64,000 nucleotides of DNA from Porites lobata (lineage: Eukaryota > Cnidaria > Anthozoa > Scleractinia > Poritidae). A program made the translations under genes and the position numbers. Shown one piece after another: positions 11,549 through 23,920 of the stretch; position 1 is the first letter of the stretch, and every line of letters begins with the position of its first letter. The stretch is from contig CALNXK010000100.1 of the NCBI GenBank assembly GCA_942486035.1, positions 1,590,001 through 1,654,000 of the forward strand, in the 5' to 3' direction. Below the pieces are notes generated by a model that made no database searches, was not told the origin of the DNA, and worked only from the letters and a program-made list of their open reading frames with translations.

Positions 11549-11924
11549 TTGATCAGTCGGGCCACAGTAGCGCAGCGAACAACCCTTCGGATCATCCATG
11601 CCATCAAGGAAGTAGATGTAGTAGCTTCCGCCTTTTCGAATCTTTATCTCTGTGCTCCAATATCAGCAATAGTCCCATCGGAAACAGACTGTTCGGGTTA
11701 CCACGCCCTCCGCTACTGTGAGGTGGCCACTAGTCATGCAGCCTGTTGCATCCGCATTACATCTCCAGTAAGGCGTACATGAAGTTGCCATTTTTGTCCC
11801 TTGCTACTCCTTCGAATCTGAACCAGCCAGAGCCAATAATTATTGTCGTCACATTTGAGCCCGTAAGTACGGCTGTACTTCACGTTGCCATCGGATTCGT
11901 TTATATTTTGATAATTTTGGCACT
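11549..11924 (-). pseudogene. D8C exon, copy 3, with two frameshifts and a stop
   Basis: The minus strand carries a third D8C domain after the acceptor CGCTTTTCAG, in the same phase as copy 1. It begins ECQNYQNINESDGNVKYS and CDDNNYWL, shifts frame to GWFRFEGVARDKNG, and shifts again to KMATSCTPYWRCNADATGC, GHLTVAEGVVTRTVCFRW. A TGA then replaces the second of two adjacent cysteines (DYC-stop-YW). GGSYYIYFLDG and GCSLRYCGPTD follow. All landmarks are present in order, so this was once a complete exon. It is more diverged from copies 1 and 2 than those are from each other. No EGF exon was found above it. Confidence 0.82.
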
Positions 11925-11957
11925 CTGAAAAGCGGACCATAAGAATATAAGATTGCA

Positions 11958-13074
11958 TTGTGTAACAAATTTGTTATTAAATTTATGAAGTCTTGTGACG
12001 ATCTGGTCGGTGTCAGTGGTACGGTCCTCGCTTGTTTTGAGTCCTATCTAAACTCTCGTAAGTGCTATGTCCAAGTCGAAGGAAGTACGTCCACTACGCG
12101 TTCCTTAACATGTGTGATTCCTCAAGGGTTGGTTGTGGTCCTCCTACTTTATGTATTATATACCGCGCCTGCTGCTGACATCATTAAGTCCTATACTACA
12201 GTACCACTTTTATGCTGACAACACACAATTAAATGTCACCAACTGTGATGTTGATGCAGCCCTGTCCAGGTCAAGGGTTGAACACTGTGTTGCAGATATC
12301 GACAGATGGATGACTAATCATAAGCTAAAGCTTAACGAGAATAAAACTGAGCTACTGGTTATAAGCTCCAAGTATCGATCACGGCCAATGGTCACTTATA
12401 TTCAAGAAGGAGTTGAAACCATTAAACACCATTCCTGTTGTAAGAAATTTGGGAGTGATATTTGACCAGGATATAGCAATGGATAAACATATTAGTATGA
12501 TACGTAAAACCTCCAAAGACCATCTTAGCTCATCTTCGAAATATAGGGAACATTAGAAAATTCTTAGATCAAGGTTCTGCTGAAACCTTAGTTGACTCCT
12601 TTGTTACGTCTAAGATTGACTATATTGTAATGCTCTTTTGTTTGACTTAACCTAAATATCCGATCAATATTCTGCAATAAGTATTGAACACTGTTGCGCG
12701 TGTGATCACTCTTGCTCACAACTCCTATAATGAAATCGCTGTACTGGTTACCTGTATCTCAACGTATTACTTTTAAGATTTGTCTATTAATTTATAAAGC
12801 ACTCAAGGGCTTGGCGCCTATTTATCTATCCGACCTTTTGGCCCCTCGCTGTTATAAGCACTCACTTAAATCTTGTGCTCAGGAGCTTAATACCAGAGCT
12901 TCACAATGCACCCTTTCAGAAGCTGTTTCCGAGCTCGTCAAAGAAACGTTGCTCTCAGAAACTTGTAAAGTTATTTCTAAGCTTGTGATATGTGCGAGGT
13001 TCTTACCTGCTGCCACACGATGCGATCATGTTTTCCCATATATTTCCTTTGGAAGATTACTGGAACAACTGTAA
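11958..13074 (+). pseudogene. LINE reverse-transcriptase pseudogene with YADN active site
   Basis: Plus-strand translation gives VSGTVLACFESYLNSRKCYV and TCVIPQG (expected GVPQG), then a frameshift into QYHFYADNTQLNV. The catalytic motif reads YADN, not YADD, so a catalytic aspartate is lost. IDRWMTNHKLKLNENKTELL follows, then after another shift VVRNLGVIFDQDIAMDKHI near 12438. The LINE C-terminal signature MKSLYWLPVSQRITFKICLL and KALKGLAPIYLSDLL lies at 12727-12850. Several stops and frame changes confirm a dead copy. It begins 34 bp beyond the start of D8C copy 3. Confidence 0.85.
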
Positions 13075-13377
13075 GACCCATCGGTATTTATACATGAGGC
13101 GAAACGGTGCAAATCGCGCATACCCTGGTTGCGCACTCGTCGATATCTGAGGGCATGAAAAGGAGCGGTTAAATATTTTCGAAACTTGAAGCAAAATTAG
13201 TTAAAACATAAAGATGTAAATAAATAAACTAGAAATACGTTATCGCAAAATCTCGCGAAGCTAAAAAGGGTCAGCAGTGGAAATAAAGGGAAACAAGCCA
13301 AAGGGTAAAAATACGATGAAAATAAAATTCAGTGTGCGCAATCAGTGAAATGTTTGGATAAATCAGAGTATGTCGAA

Positions 13378-13480
13378 AATGCCATTTCCGAGTTCCCCTG
13401 GGCTTCTGTATCGAAACGAGGTTAAGTGCTCAGCCTTTGATACGGAAATGGTTTTTCACGCTCATGCAACTAAAAAGTCA
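13378..13480. repeat. Dispersed repeat, copy 2 (pair at 3528)
   Basis: The sequence starting GCCATTTCCGAGTTCCCC and including GGTTAAGTGCTCAGCC aligns with 3531-3625. Same orientation, no coding potential. Confidence 0.5.
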
Positions 13481-16352
13481 TTTTCACAAGAAAAGTTGTG
13501 CAAATCGCCTTATTTTGAAAAGTGGGTGTGTTTGGAACTCGTCTATTAATGTGTGGACTACTCTACTAATACCAGTTTGACAAACGTTTAGGTACCTTTT
13601 GACATTTTTCGATACACAGTTTAAAGTAATGATTAAAAAACGAACAGAAGTGTTTTATCGGGTTTAAAATTGAGTTAAGACCCGATAAAACACGTGACTG
13701 CGAGTTTAATTTATTGAACATCTTCGAAGACATTCTTGACAAAGAGTGTCTCAGTAGAGCTCATAGCAATAATGCTTTTATGAATGTTGGAAAAATTAGT
13801 TATGAAATTAGTATGCAAGGAAATCTAATCTCACAGTGTTTTGAATTTTTCTTGTAGTAACCGAAGAGGACCGTGGTGTCCTGTTCCAGAACTTTTAGGA
13901 AGGCTAAAAATACCGAGGAAGAGAGGAAGTTAATCTAAAATGCAAAATCTGCCAGCAGATTTTGATTTTGGAAATTCAGATGATGTACTGCCTGGACTAA
14001 TGTGATAGAGAACTTTTTTAGGTCTGTCTTTAACAACTGCACTATTACTAATTTACTGCGTGTGTAATTGAAAAAACCTTACATATTCACCCACCATTTA
14101 TTGTGTCAGTTGCTGTGTTGATATTAATAAATAAATTAATGTGAATAAAAATTCATAAGAGTATATATTGACCCCTACAATAGCTATATTACCTTGCCAT
14201 AGTGTTGGATCTTGTTTGTCTCGGTGAAATCAATTCCAGTGTCTAAAGATTAAATTAAATGCCTCGCAGTGAGTGGAACAAAACATAATTTATGCACGAA
14301 TCTTTAAGCGATTTCTTTTGTTTTACACCCCTTATAGCTTTGGAGCCGAGTATGAATTTTGATAATTCGAAACTGGCCTAAAGAGGCAAAGGGGAGTGAG
14401 ATTACTGGATGAGATTAGCGGCTTAGGCGTCTCCCTCTTGAGTATGTGATTCGAGGAGAAGGCTGAATCTTAGACTAGGCTACGGTCCTGAGACGGTCAA
14501 ATAAAAACTGGGTTTGGCCTTATCTTTTCTTTAAAGATGGGACTTCAGTCACCTAAACAGACTGAGACTTGCCGACTGAGAATGGGTAAAAACTCTGAAA
14601 ATAAAACTGTGAAACAACTGAATACAATGCGATTGTCTGTAAACTTGTTCACTCCGGGCCTACTGGTATAAGTCGAATTTCTGTTTTAACTCTGAAAACA
14701 GCAGCTTAAGAATGCCTATTTTTGCCCCAAACATGAAGTTAATTTCTAAGTGACTGCGAGATGATGTTGACAGGTTATTTATAATTCCTTTTATTTTCAA
14801 GCTTCCCTCCTCCCCCTATCCCTACTTGTACGCGTAAATCCTCTATTGAGCCCCCCAGGGGGCTTATGTATTTCAAGCCCATTCGAGGGGGGCTTATTTG
14901 AGAGGGAGAGGGCTTATTTAATTTAGAAACGACGATGGTATCAGTTCTCCATAAAGAACTAGAATACAAAGTAGAAAAGCTCAAGGACAAGAAGTTTTAG
15001 GGCATGCAGCCGAGGATCAGAATCAAATCAGGCCTTCATTTATCAGTGAAGAATAATAATAACTTTCTTCCCCTGAAAAGAGGGGGGGACGTATTAGAGG
15101 GAGGGGGCGCTTACTAGAGGATTTAGGGTACTACAAATGAATAATTCTATTTTGTTTCGCCGCAGGACCCGCATGTACGTAACTGTCCGGTCTTCCGAAA
15201 CCTGGGTATCAAGTAGTTGAGTTTTGGTGCAGGTTAAAAACATTATCCATTTGACGTAATGTCCTTTCTAAAAGTTCCTTTTAGTTTTCGACTCCCCTCC
15301 CTAAGCGTGCCTTCCTCCTGCCAAAAATCCCAAGTAAGTTGTGGGTTGTCGTTGTGAATAATGCGCTGCGCCTTTGCTTTTCTCCTAACCTCATTGCTGG
15401 TAACTGCAAGGGTTTACCAGTCCTCCGTCTATTTTGAAAGCTGCCTGCAAATGCTCTGCTGAATCAATAATGGCTAAATAAATCGAGTCAGTCTCCAGTG
15501 GTATATTCATTGTTTTAGTTCAGACCGTATTTTAGTTTCAATTCCGAAGTTTTTCATCGGCCATTTTTAGGTTCAACGTGAGATTGGCCATTGGCCTGTT
15601 TTGTGTCAAAAAGCTCTGTGTGGGAAACTGGGTCAAAGTTCGTCTCCCAAAACAGTCGCACTGTACAACTCACATAACCACAGGCGCAACCTCAAAGGGA
15701 AAAAAGAAAGCTATTTGCAAGTCCAAATAACGGAAAAAGGCAAAATCGTTGATTGGTGGAACAGAGGACTGTCATAGGGCTCGTCAAACGCTCCTCCACC
15801 AAGAACTTCTGTTAAACTGAGCTGCTTCTTCCATTCGCCCGTGAAACAAATCAGAATTTACTTATTTGCGGTCGACAAAAAAAGACTAATTAAGACTAAT
15901 TCTGAGTCCTTCACTGTTGGGTGACCTGTGAATGCATGCGGGCAAAACCTAATGCCTGGTGCACATTTTGACGATTTTCGACAGGGGCGTAGCTGCCTTT
16001 AAGCAATTAAGCCAAGGCTTAACAAAAGTTTGGGTTAAAATGAGCTCATGTAATCGCATGTTAACAGGGCGTTGAATTGCACCTAAAACAGGTACCGGTG
16101 TCTGTCGCAGTGATGGGCATGCAAAATTGGTACTAATTGCACGTATCATATCGTTGTTGTCCCCCTTTATCACTTTGATTAGCTGCTAGAATCAAATAGT
16201 TTAAAATCTAGTAATTTTGAAGGGTCCCAGCTCGTAGATAACATAGAGTAAACGGATTTGTTATTATTTTTTTTGTTTTGTTTTGTTTCTTTGTTTTTTT
16301 TTTTTTTTGCTGGGGACTTACTTTATCGGAATTGGCCACTGTTTGAAATATT
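13481..16352. other. No gene; degenerate GGGGGCTTATT repeat near 14850-15125
   Basis: From about 14850 to 15125 there are repeated GGGGGCTTAT(T/G) blocks, with G-rich spacers on both sides of a short AT-rich centre. This is a dispersed repeat style also seen as AAGCCCC blocks at 31440-31480. A T-rich run precedes 16310. Outside that I recognise no coding exon. Confidence 0.45.
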
Positions 16353-16721
16353 AGGGAGCTTAAGCGACCACGACGACGACCACAACGACGAGTTCAAAAA
16401 TACAATAGGTTTAATGATCAAAACAACAGCTCTGCACGTGCATGACGCTTTTTAGTACATTTCTTTGACGTCCACTGCATTACTACGACGTGAAACCTCC
16501 TAATTTGACGCTTTATGGAGGACGTGGACATACTACGACGACTTTCCCTTCATCTTTTTGAGCCTGAATAAAATCCTTAAGAATTTGACTCCAGGAAATG
16601 TCGCCTGCATTTGACATATTGAGCGGATCCAAATAGAGGCGATTAAGTTTGAAAGAACGCAAATTCATTTTTTTTACACTCCTTTTCACTGCCGTTGTCG
16701 TCGTCCTTGCTTAAGGTCCCT
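16353..16721. mobile_element. 369-bp MITE with CGACGACG terminal inverted repeats
   Basis: The left end AGGGAGCTTAAGCGACCACG matches the reverse complement of the right end, AGGGACCTTAAGCAAGGACG, and the match continues into CGACGAC blocks. The interior includes GCTCTGCACGTGCATGACGC and TTTATGGAGGACGTG. Partial copies of the interior lie at 35020-35260 and 57084-57290. No clear target-site duplication. It abuts the start of the 28-bp satellite. Confidence 0.75.
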
Positions 16722-17306
16722 ATTTAGAGTACTAGCCAGAAAGTAGCTTCAGCGAAAGCGTAAATTGAATTCCCTGATTAACTCTCTTTATTTTGCTTTG
16801 ATGGATGTTAAAACTTGGCTTGGAACAGGAGCCACCATGACACCATTTCACCCAAGCTACCCATGACAAACATGCCACGGCCCATGCAACCCTCAGACAA
16901 ACCTTCACAACCATACCACCCATGACTAACCACGTATTACTTTGCCGAACCTGAATAGCCATTGCCCTCAAGCCACCATGACAAACCATTTCGCCCAAGC
17001 TACCGATGACAGTACATTACACTCATGCCACACATATCAAACCATTTCACCCATGACAAACCATTAAGCTCATTCAACCACGATGAACCATTTCATCCAT
17101 GTTTCCTATAACAAATCATTGTACCAATGTACTTTATGTCGAATCATCAGATCCTTGCTACCATGAGAAACCATTGCAGTCATCCACCATCACAAACCAT
17201 TTCAGCCATACCACCCATGACCAAACACTGCCCTCATGCCACCACTACAAACCATCTCACCCATTCCACCCATGTTAAATCATTTCACCCATTCCACTCA
17301 TGACAA

Positions 17307-17957
17307 ACAATTACGGAACGGCGTCCGTAGATCCGAGTCGCCCTCAAAATCGCGGGTTCCAGGACTATTTGCGCGCTCAAAAAGGATTCCGCCGCAAGTT
17401 GCTTCCTTTGACTCTAGACTGAAGTGTTAGCATAATGTTTTCACGATACAAACTTAATTTAACTTAAGCAAATCGATAGATCGGAGCTTTCGCGCTACTC
17501 TCTGTTTGATCAGGAAATACAATCACTTAACTTGATACTTTTTTTTTTACTTTATAACATATTTTGACGATTTAAGCCAGGAGAATGTATAGAATGCCAG
17601 AAAAACAAACTGAAGTCTGAACGGTTTCGAACTGCGCTCGAAGTTGTTTTTTATCAATATGCAAATCACCGAGCCTTTCGCTTACTTCCTATCAAACTGA
17701 AATATCCTGACTTTTTTACCACTTTTCGGTTTGCTTCGTTTCATTTTATATTATTTTGTGCAAGCTGAATTCTTTCATGTAAATTTACGCTCTCAAAAGG
17801 AAAAAGAGTCGAGGAAACTTTGGTCTTCTATCGTCTCCAAAACATTAAAGATGTTTCACCAATTTCCACCTACAAATAGTAGGAGACATTTGATTGACAG
17901 AACAATTTGCATTTACTAACGACACGTTTCTACATGCGCGATTCCGTAATTCGTGAT
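17307..17957. mobile_element. TIR insertion 1 inside satellite copy A
   Basis: This 650-bp non-satellite block splits units that are adjacent in copy B. Its ends are inverted repeats: AATTACGGAACGGCG on the left and, reverse-complemented, AATTACGGAATCGCG on the right. A 62-codon frame at 17731-17919 has no recognisable domain. Behaves as a non-autonomous DNA element. Confidence 0.65.
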
Positions 17958-18500
17958 ACTATTGTACCCCATGACAAAGAAGTCGACCCATGCTACCATG
18001 AAAAACTATTGCAATCTAGCCACCGTGACAAAACAGTTATCCCATGCCACACATGACCTAAACATTGCACTTATGCCACTATTACAAACCACCTCTCCCA
18101 GGTCATCCATGACAAACTATTTTACCCATCAACCCATGCTATCCATTACAAGCCATTTTACCTATGCCATCCATGACAAACTATTTCACCCTTTCACACA
18201 TGACAAACCATTACAGCAATACTACCATAACAAACTGTAAGGCCAATTCCACCATGACAAGCCATCCTACCCATGACAAATGATTAAGCCCATTCCAACA
18301 TGACAAACCATTTCACCCATGATACCCGTGACAAACCATTGTATCATTGTACCCCATGACAAACAAGTCGACGCATGCTACCATGAGAAACCATTGCAAT
18401 CATGCCACCGTGACAAAGTGTTTCACCCATGCTGCCCATGACAAACCATTGTATCATTGTACCACATGACAAACACGTGCACGCATGCTAGCATGAGAAA

Positions 18501-19404
18501 CATGGGCAGAAATTGAGGAAAGTATGGCCGCTAAGCATGCGCATTAAGGATCCTAATGGCCTTTAGAAATGTCTGTCTCTAGTAAGGATTTGTATGGCGA
18601 GAGAGAAATTCTTAAAAATTACATTGAACTGAAAAGGAATTTCATACCTGCGAACATCGGTATGTTATTGTGGTAGGATGAGGCTACTTTGTGCGAAGTT
18701 TAGAGGTCCTTACTCATTTCCTCTCGGTTCCTTGGCAAATTACGCCAGCGCCATACAACAGTCATATTGATCTCGCCATACAAACACTGTATATCAGCTA
18801 AAATTACCAATATTTAAGCGACTGTACGCGAAGAGAAAGGTGCGGCCGAAAACCTGCGAACATCGCGGTACAAACTTGGGCCTATTATCTTTCATTTTAA
18901 ACCATTTCTACGGCAGAATACTGCATCCAAAACGTTCCTCAAGAAGTTAAAGATATTGATGAAATTTACGAGCCAATGGCGCCCAAAATTGCCGAAGAAA
19001 TGAACAGTTTTTGTCGCTTCTGCAGCACAAAACAAGAGTCCGCCATTTTTGAACATCAAAGTCGGAAAAGCTTACATGGAATATATTATTAAACGTGGGA
19101 AAACCGCCGTTTTGCATAGATAGCAGCCTCCGATTCTATTTTTTATCTGGCTATGGTGTGATGTCCGTGACAACCCATGACAACAAGCATGACTAGAACG
19201 TATGGGCATTGCGCAACTCTTTTTTTAACGAAAGAAAGCTTTTGGTGCTTTTACATCGCCTTTAAGGATATACAATATCCTTCAAAGCTTGATTCTTTAG
19301 TTTTAACAACAATTTTGTCATTTCTGTGCCAATATTTTGAAAGAAATGGAAAACAGGCATGAGCCCGCAAATTGACCGCTGGCTGTCTCTGATTTCTGCC
19401 CATG
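18501..19404. mobile_element. TIR insertion 2 inside satellite copy A
   Basis: About 904 bp begins CATGGGCAGAAATTGAGG and ends, reverse-complemented, CATGGGCAGAAATCAGAG. It interrupts the satellite exactly where copy B (near 21445) reads straight through. Its interior holds a plus-strand frame of about 55 codons at 18920-19090 (see that entry). No transposase domain is visible. Confidence 0.7.
18920..19090 (+). other. Possible 55-codon coding segment inside insertion 2
   Basis: After a plausible acceptor (TTTCTACGGCAG at about 18918) the frame reads EYCIQNVPQEVKDIDEIYEP, then MAPKIAEEMNSFCRFCS and FEHQSRKSLHGIYY before a TAA. The composition is protein-like, with one CxxC, and differs from the AT-rich noise around it. 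It could be the last exon of a captured gene or part of a degenerate transposon protein. There is no family match from memory and no start codon is assigned. Confidence 0.3.
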
Positions 19405-20482
19405 CCATGACAATCGTAGCACTCTGACAAACTGTTGCAACGATACCACCATCATGATCCATTCCATCCACGCCACAATGACAAACCATCTCACGCAGTA
19501 CATCTATGATGAACCGTTTCACTCATTCCACCCACGACGAGCCATTTCATCCCTGCTATAAATGTCAAACCATTTCATCCATATTACTCATGACAAACCA
19601 TTGTACCAATGTACTTGTCACAAACCAGCAGGCTCATCCCTTCCATGGGAAATCATTGCAATCATGCCACCATCACAAACCATTTCAGCCAAGCCATCTA
19701 TGACAAACCATCTCCCCATTCCACGTATGACAAACCATCTCACCCAAGCTACCCATGACAAACCATTTCGCCTTTGCCATCCATGAAAAACTCTTTCTCC
19801 CTATTACAAACATGAAAAAAACAACATTAGACCCATGATGTCCCCGTGAGAAACCATTGCAATTATGCCACAACCAGAAATTCTTTCACCCATACAATCC
19901 ATGATAAACCATTTCACCCATTCTACCAAATTACAAAATTATGGCAAATTACTTCACCCATGCTACTCATGACAATTTCACATGTTCCATTCCTGATAAC
20001 CATGGGTCCTATTCCACCAGGACAAACCATTCCACCCTTGCTACCCATCACAAACCATTTCACCCATCCAATTCATGACATACCATTTATCCGTAAACAA
20101 AAAAGGTATTTCACCCACCTAATGTTTCTCTGCAGAGGAGTCACATTTAGCGGTCTCTCCTTTTTTGGCAATGGTTGGGATCATGTTGCAATCAATTCGT
20201 TAGTCATTCGCCTTTAAGTTGCCCGTGAATAACACAACAGCCCACATTTTTAAATAGTTAAATCATTATGAATCTCCACAGCTTCAGAATCAGTCCATGT
20301 GATAGTCGTTTGGGTTACATTGTTAGCTATCTATTGTCCGGCATGCTTTCAATCCTTGAAGGAGTTGTCCTTAATTTGTCTCATATTTGATCAATGACCA
20401 ATCAACACAAGCATGATTCCCATAAAAAATGAACAATTACACTGATACCACCCACAAGAAAATATCGCAAATGCACTACCAT

Positions 20483-22330
20483 GACAAACATGCCACCAGT
20501 TATGTAACCCTTAGACAAACCTTTACGACCATGCCACCTATGTAAGACCATTGCAACCATACCACCCATGACTGACCATGTATTTCACCCAAACATAACT
20601 TTGCCAAACCTTAATAGCCATTGCGCTCAAGCCACCATGACAAACCATTTTACCCAAGCTACCCAAGGCAGTGCACTACCCTCATGCCACACACAACAAA
20701 CCATTTCACCCATGACAAACCATTAAGCCTGTACCACCTAGGATAAACCGCTAAGCCCATTCAACGTTGACGAATCATTTCACCCATGACATCCATGACA
20801 AAACATTAAATCTACCCACCTATGACAAACCTTTTCACCAATGACATACCATGACTAATGATTAGGCCCATTCAACCATGACAAACCATCAAATCTTTGC
20901 TACCATGAGAAACAATTGCAATCATGCACCATCACAACCATTTCAGCCATACCACCCTTGACCAAACACTGCCCTCATGCGTCCTTGACAAACCATCTCA
21001 CCCAAACCATCTATGACAAATCAGCTCACCCATTCCACCCATGTTCAACCATTTCACCCATTCCACTCATGACAAACCATTTCACTCACGCTACCCATGA
21101 AAAACCATTGTATCATTGAACCTCATGACAAACAAGTCGACCTATGCTACCATGAAAAACCTTTGCAATCATACCACCGTGACAAAGCATTTCATCCATG
21201 CTACCCATTACAAACTGTTTTCCCCATTTACTCACGACCAGCCATTACACCCGTACTACCCTAACAAACTATAAGGCCAATTCCACCATGATAAACCATT
21301 TCACTCCTGCTACTTGTGACAGGCCATTCTACCGATGACAAATGATTAAGCCCATTCCACCGTGGCAAACCATTCCACCCATGCTACTTAAGACAAACCA
21401 TTGTACCATTGTACCCCATGACAAACAAGTGCACGTATGCTACCATGAGAAACCATGACAATCGTGGCACACTGAGAAACCGTTGCAACGATGCCACCAT
21501 CATGATTCATTCCATTCATGCCACAATGACAAACCATCTCACGCAGAACATCTATGACGAACCGTTTCACTCATTCCACCCATGACGAGCCATTTCATCG
21601 CTGCTATAAATGACAAACCATTTCACCTGTGCTACCCAAAACAAATCATTGTACCAATGTAATTTATGAAAAAAAAAACACCAGTCCCATGCTGCCATAA
21701 GAAACCATTGCAATCATGCCACCATCACAAACCATTTCACCCAAACTACCCATGACAAATTATTTTACCTTTTGCTATCCATACGACAACTTATTTCCCC
21801 CATTCCGCACATGAAAAGACATTGGACCCATGTCCCCATGACAAACCATTGCAACTATGCCATCATCAGAAAACCTTTCTCCCATACAACCATTTCATCC
21901 ATTCTATCGTGGCAAATTACTTCCACCATGCCACTTATGACAAACCATTTCACATCTTCCATCCCCGAAAACCATGGGTCCTATTCCACCAGGACAAACC
22001 ATTTCACCGATTCTATCCATGACACACCATTTATCAGAAACTAAAAAGGTGTTTCACCAACCTTATGTGTCTCTGCAGAGGAGTGACATTTTCCGGTCTC
22101 TGCTTTTTTGGCAATGGTTAGGATCCTGTTGCTATCGATTCGTCAGTCCTTCGCCCTTAACTTGCCTATGAATAACACAACACTGCATTTAGTTAAATCA
22201 ATATGAATTTCCACAGCTTCAGGATCAATCCATGTGGTAGTCGTTTGGTTTAGATGGTTGGCTATTTGTTTTCTAGTATGCTTTCAGCCCTTGAAGGAAT
22301 TGTCGCTAATTTGACTCATATTTCCTCTCA
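20483..22330. repeat. 28-bp satellite, large copy B (uninterrupted)
   Basis: Satellite runs about 20483-22040 with the same order of variant units as copy A. Examples are the pair ACTGCCCTCATG / TTTCAGCCATACCACCC and the block GTTGCAACGATGCCACCATC. A shared unique flank (22045-22330: CTCTGCAGAGGAGTGACATT, GGCAATGGTTAGGATC) matches 20100-20395. Copy B lacks both TIR insertions. No gene. Confidence 0.85.
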
Positions 22331-22620
22331 AACCTAAGCCTTGAAGGGAGCAGGCAGTCTATGCGAACGATGTGCTTCATGTAGCAGTCACGAAATGACA
22401 AATGTCCTGCTCTTTGCGTTACTCTTCGTCTTACCAAAGTCGATTCAGTTTTTCGCTTGTCTTGGCTTTTTTTCTATAACATGCGAAAGATTTTGAATGA
22501 AGAGGAATATTTTCGTCATCTAAGAAATAGTAGGCATGTTTCTGAAGACTATAGTCTCTCTTCCTGGGACGAAAACGCCAAAAGGTAAGAAAGCTTCTGA
22601 GTTTTGCCGACACGGAAAAA
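22331..22620. other. Spacer before the 195-bp minisatellite
   Basis: I see no gene. The last 40 bp (GCCGACACGGAAAAATATT) resemble the repeat unit that follows. Confidence 0.4.
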
Positions 22621-22625
22621 TATTT

Positions 22626-23363
22626 ATTCGCCTCCTGAAAAGAGCCTTTTAGTAGCTATAAAAGACATAAAATAGTAATATAAATTGTTAAAACTAAGAA
22701 AAAACGTGTCTGGTTTTATAAAAAAGGGAATAAGAAACTGTTGGCATGCTTCTGAAGACGCAAAAAGGTAAGTCCTCGTGTTATGATGCGTGACATTTTC
22801 GCTCACACGAAAAATATTCATTCGCCTACTGAAAAGAGCTTTTAGCGGCTATAAAACACATAAAATAGTAATATAAATTGTTAAAACTAAAAAAAAAATT
22901 CTGTCTGGTTTTATAAAAAAAGGAATAAGAAACAGTTGGCATGTTTCTGAAGACGCAAACAAGTGAGTCCTTGTGTTACGATGCGTGACATTTTCGCTCA
23001 CACGGAAAATTTTTATTCGCCTACTGAAAAGAGCCTTTTAGAAGCTATAAAACACATAAAATAGTAATATAAATTCTTAAAACTAAAAACAAAAAAAAAC
23101 TGTCTGGTTTTATAAAAAAGGAATAAGAAACAGTTGGCATGTTTCTGAAGACGCAAACAAGTGAGTCCTCGTGTTATGATGCGTGACATTTTCGCTCACA
23201 CGGAAAATATTTATTCGCCTACTGAAAAGAGCTTTTTAGCAGCTATAAAACACATAAAATAGTAATATAAATTGTTAAAACTAAAAAAAGATCTGTCTGG
23301 TTTTATAAAAAAGGAATAAGAAACAGTTGGCATGTTTCTGAAGACGCAAAAAGGAGAGTCCTC
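22626..23363. repeat. 195-bp minisatellite, main array
   Basis: The marker GAAAAGAGC recurs at 22637, 22831, 23026 and 23224, giving periods of 194, 195 and 198 bp. Each unit includes TATTCGCCTACTG, an AT-rich CACATAAAATAGTAATATAA, a poly-A stretch, GTCTGGTTTTATAAAAAAGG, CAGTTGGCATGTTTCTGAAG and GTGACATTTTCGCTCACACG. The array stops abruptly at about 23363. Length differences lie mainly in the A-runs. The minus-strand frames are repeat translations. Confidence 0.88.
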
Positions 23364-23920
23364 GCAACGTAAGAAATCAGATATCTGTGTCACGTGACCA
23401 CTTATGGTCGAGTCCAAGAAAGAAAAGAAAACTAAAAATGGGGTGGCGAGATGCCACCCAGTATATATTAAATACAATATTTTTGTTATTGTATCATCGT
23501 TTCTCGCTTGAATCTGGCCGGAATGGTTGACTCACGTTTTTATTTAATTAGTAATTAAGCAAAATAGGTCACGTTACACTCTTCACCAGTTAATATCTTT
23601 TTAAGAAATTAAGAATTCTCTCCGTTCCTGCCACAGAAAAAATTCGTACGGCTGAAAAAACATTTACACATGGTTCAAACTTAGTTGTAATCAACCATTC
23701 CTACCCTATTTTGAATTTCTTTTTGAATATCATTATGACGTCACGTTTCACGTGACTACATCAGTTCAACCCTAGTTAATTCAACACCTCAAAAGAAAGT
23801 TTCTCGAAAGTTTTTTGTAACTTTTAGAATTAAAATGCATGGCCGTAGAAGAAAAACAGCTTTATCTTCGCGGGGGGTCGAGACCAAAAATTGAGCCATG
23901 CTTTAACATGCTTAAGCACT
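23364..23920. other. Unique spacer between two minisatellite blocks
   Basis: AT-rich with no supported exon. TGACGTCACGTTTCACGTGA, containing a CRE-like TGACGTCA, lies at 23737-23756. Whether that site has any function is unknown. Confidence 0.4.

Larger units (their letters stand above)
16835..20400. repeat. 28-bp satellite, large copy A (interrupted twice)
   Basis: Degenerate tandem repeats, usually 27-28 bp, have a consensus near CAAACCATTTCACCCATGCTACCCATGA (split as CAAACCATTTCACCC and ATGCTACCCATGA). Satellite occupies 16835-17306, 17956-18500 and 19405-20095, followed by about 300 bp of unique sequence. The order of variant units and that flank match copy B (20483-22330), showing duplication of a multi-kilobase block. 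Because 28 is not a multiple of three and stops occur in every frame, the His/Pro-rich open frames here are not genes. Confidence 0.85.

Noticed and set aside
16835..22040. His/Pro-rich and Met/Val/Cys-rich open frames over the satellite
   Set aside because: They arise from translating a 28-bp repeat. The period is not a multiple of three, all frames are hit by stops, and both strands give similar frames.
23737..23756. CRE-like TGACGTCA and CACGTGA motifs as regulatory sites
   Set aside because: Single short matches far from any supported start; such motifs also recur inside MITEs at 41-52 kb.
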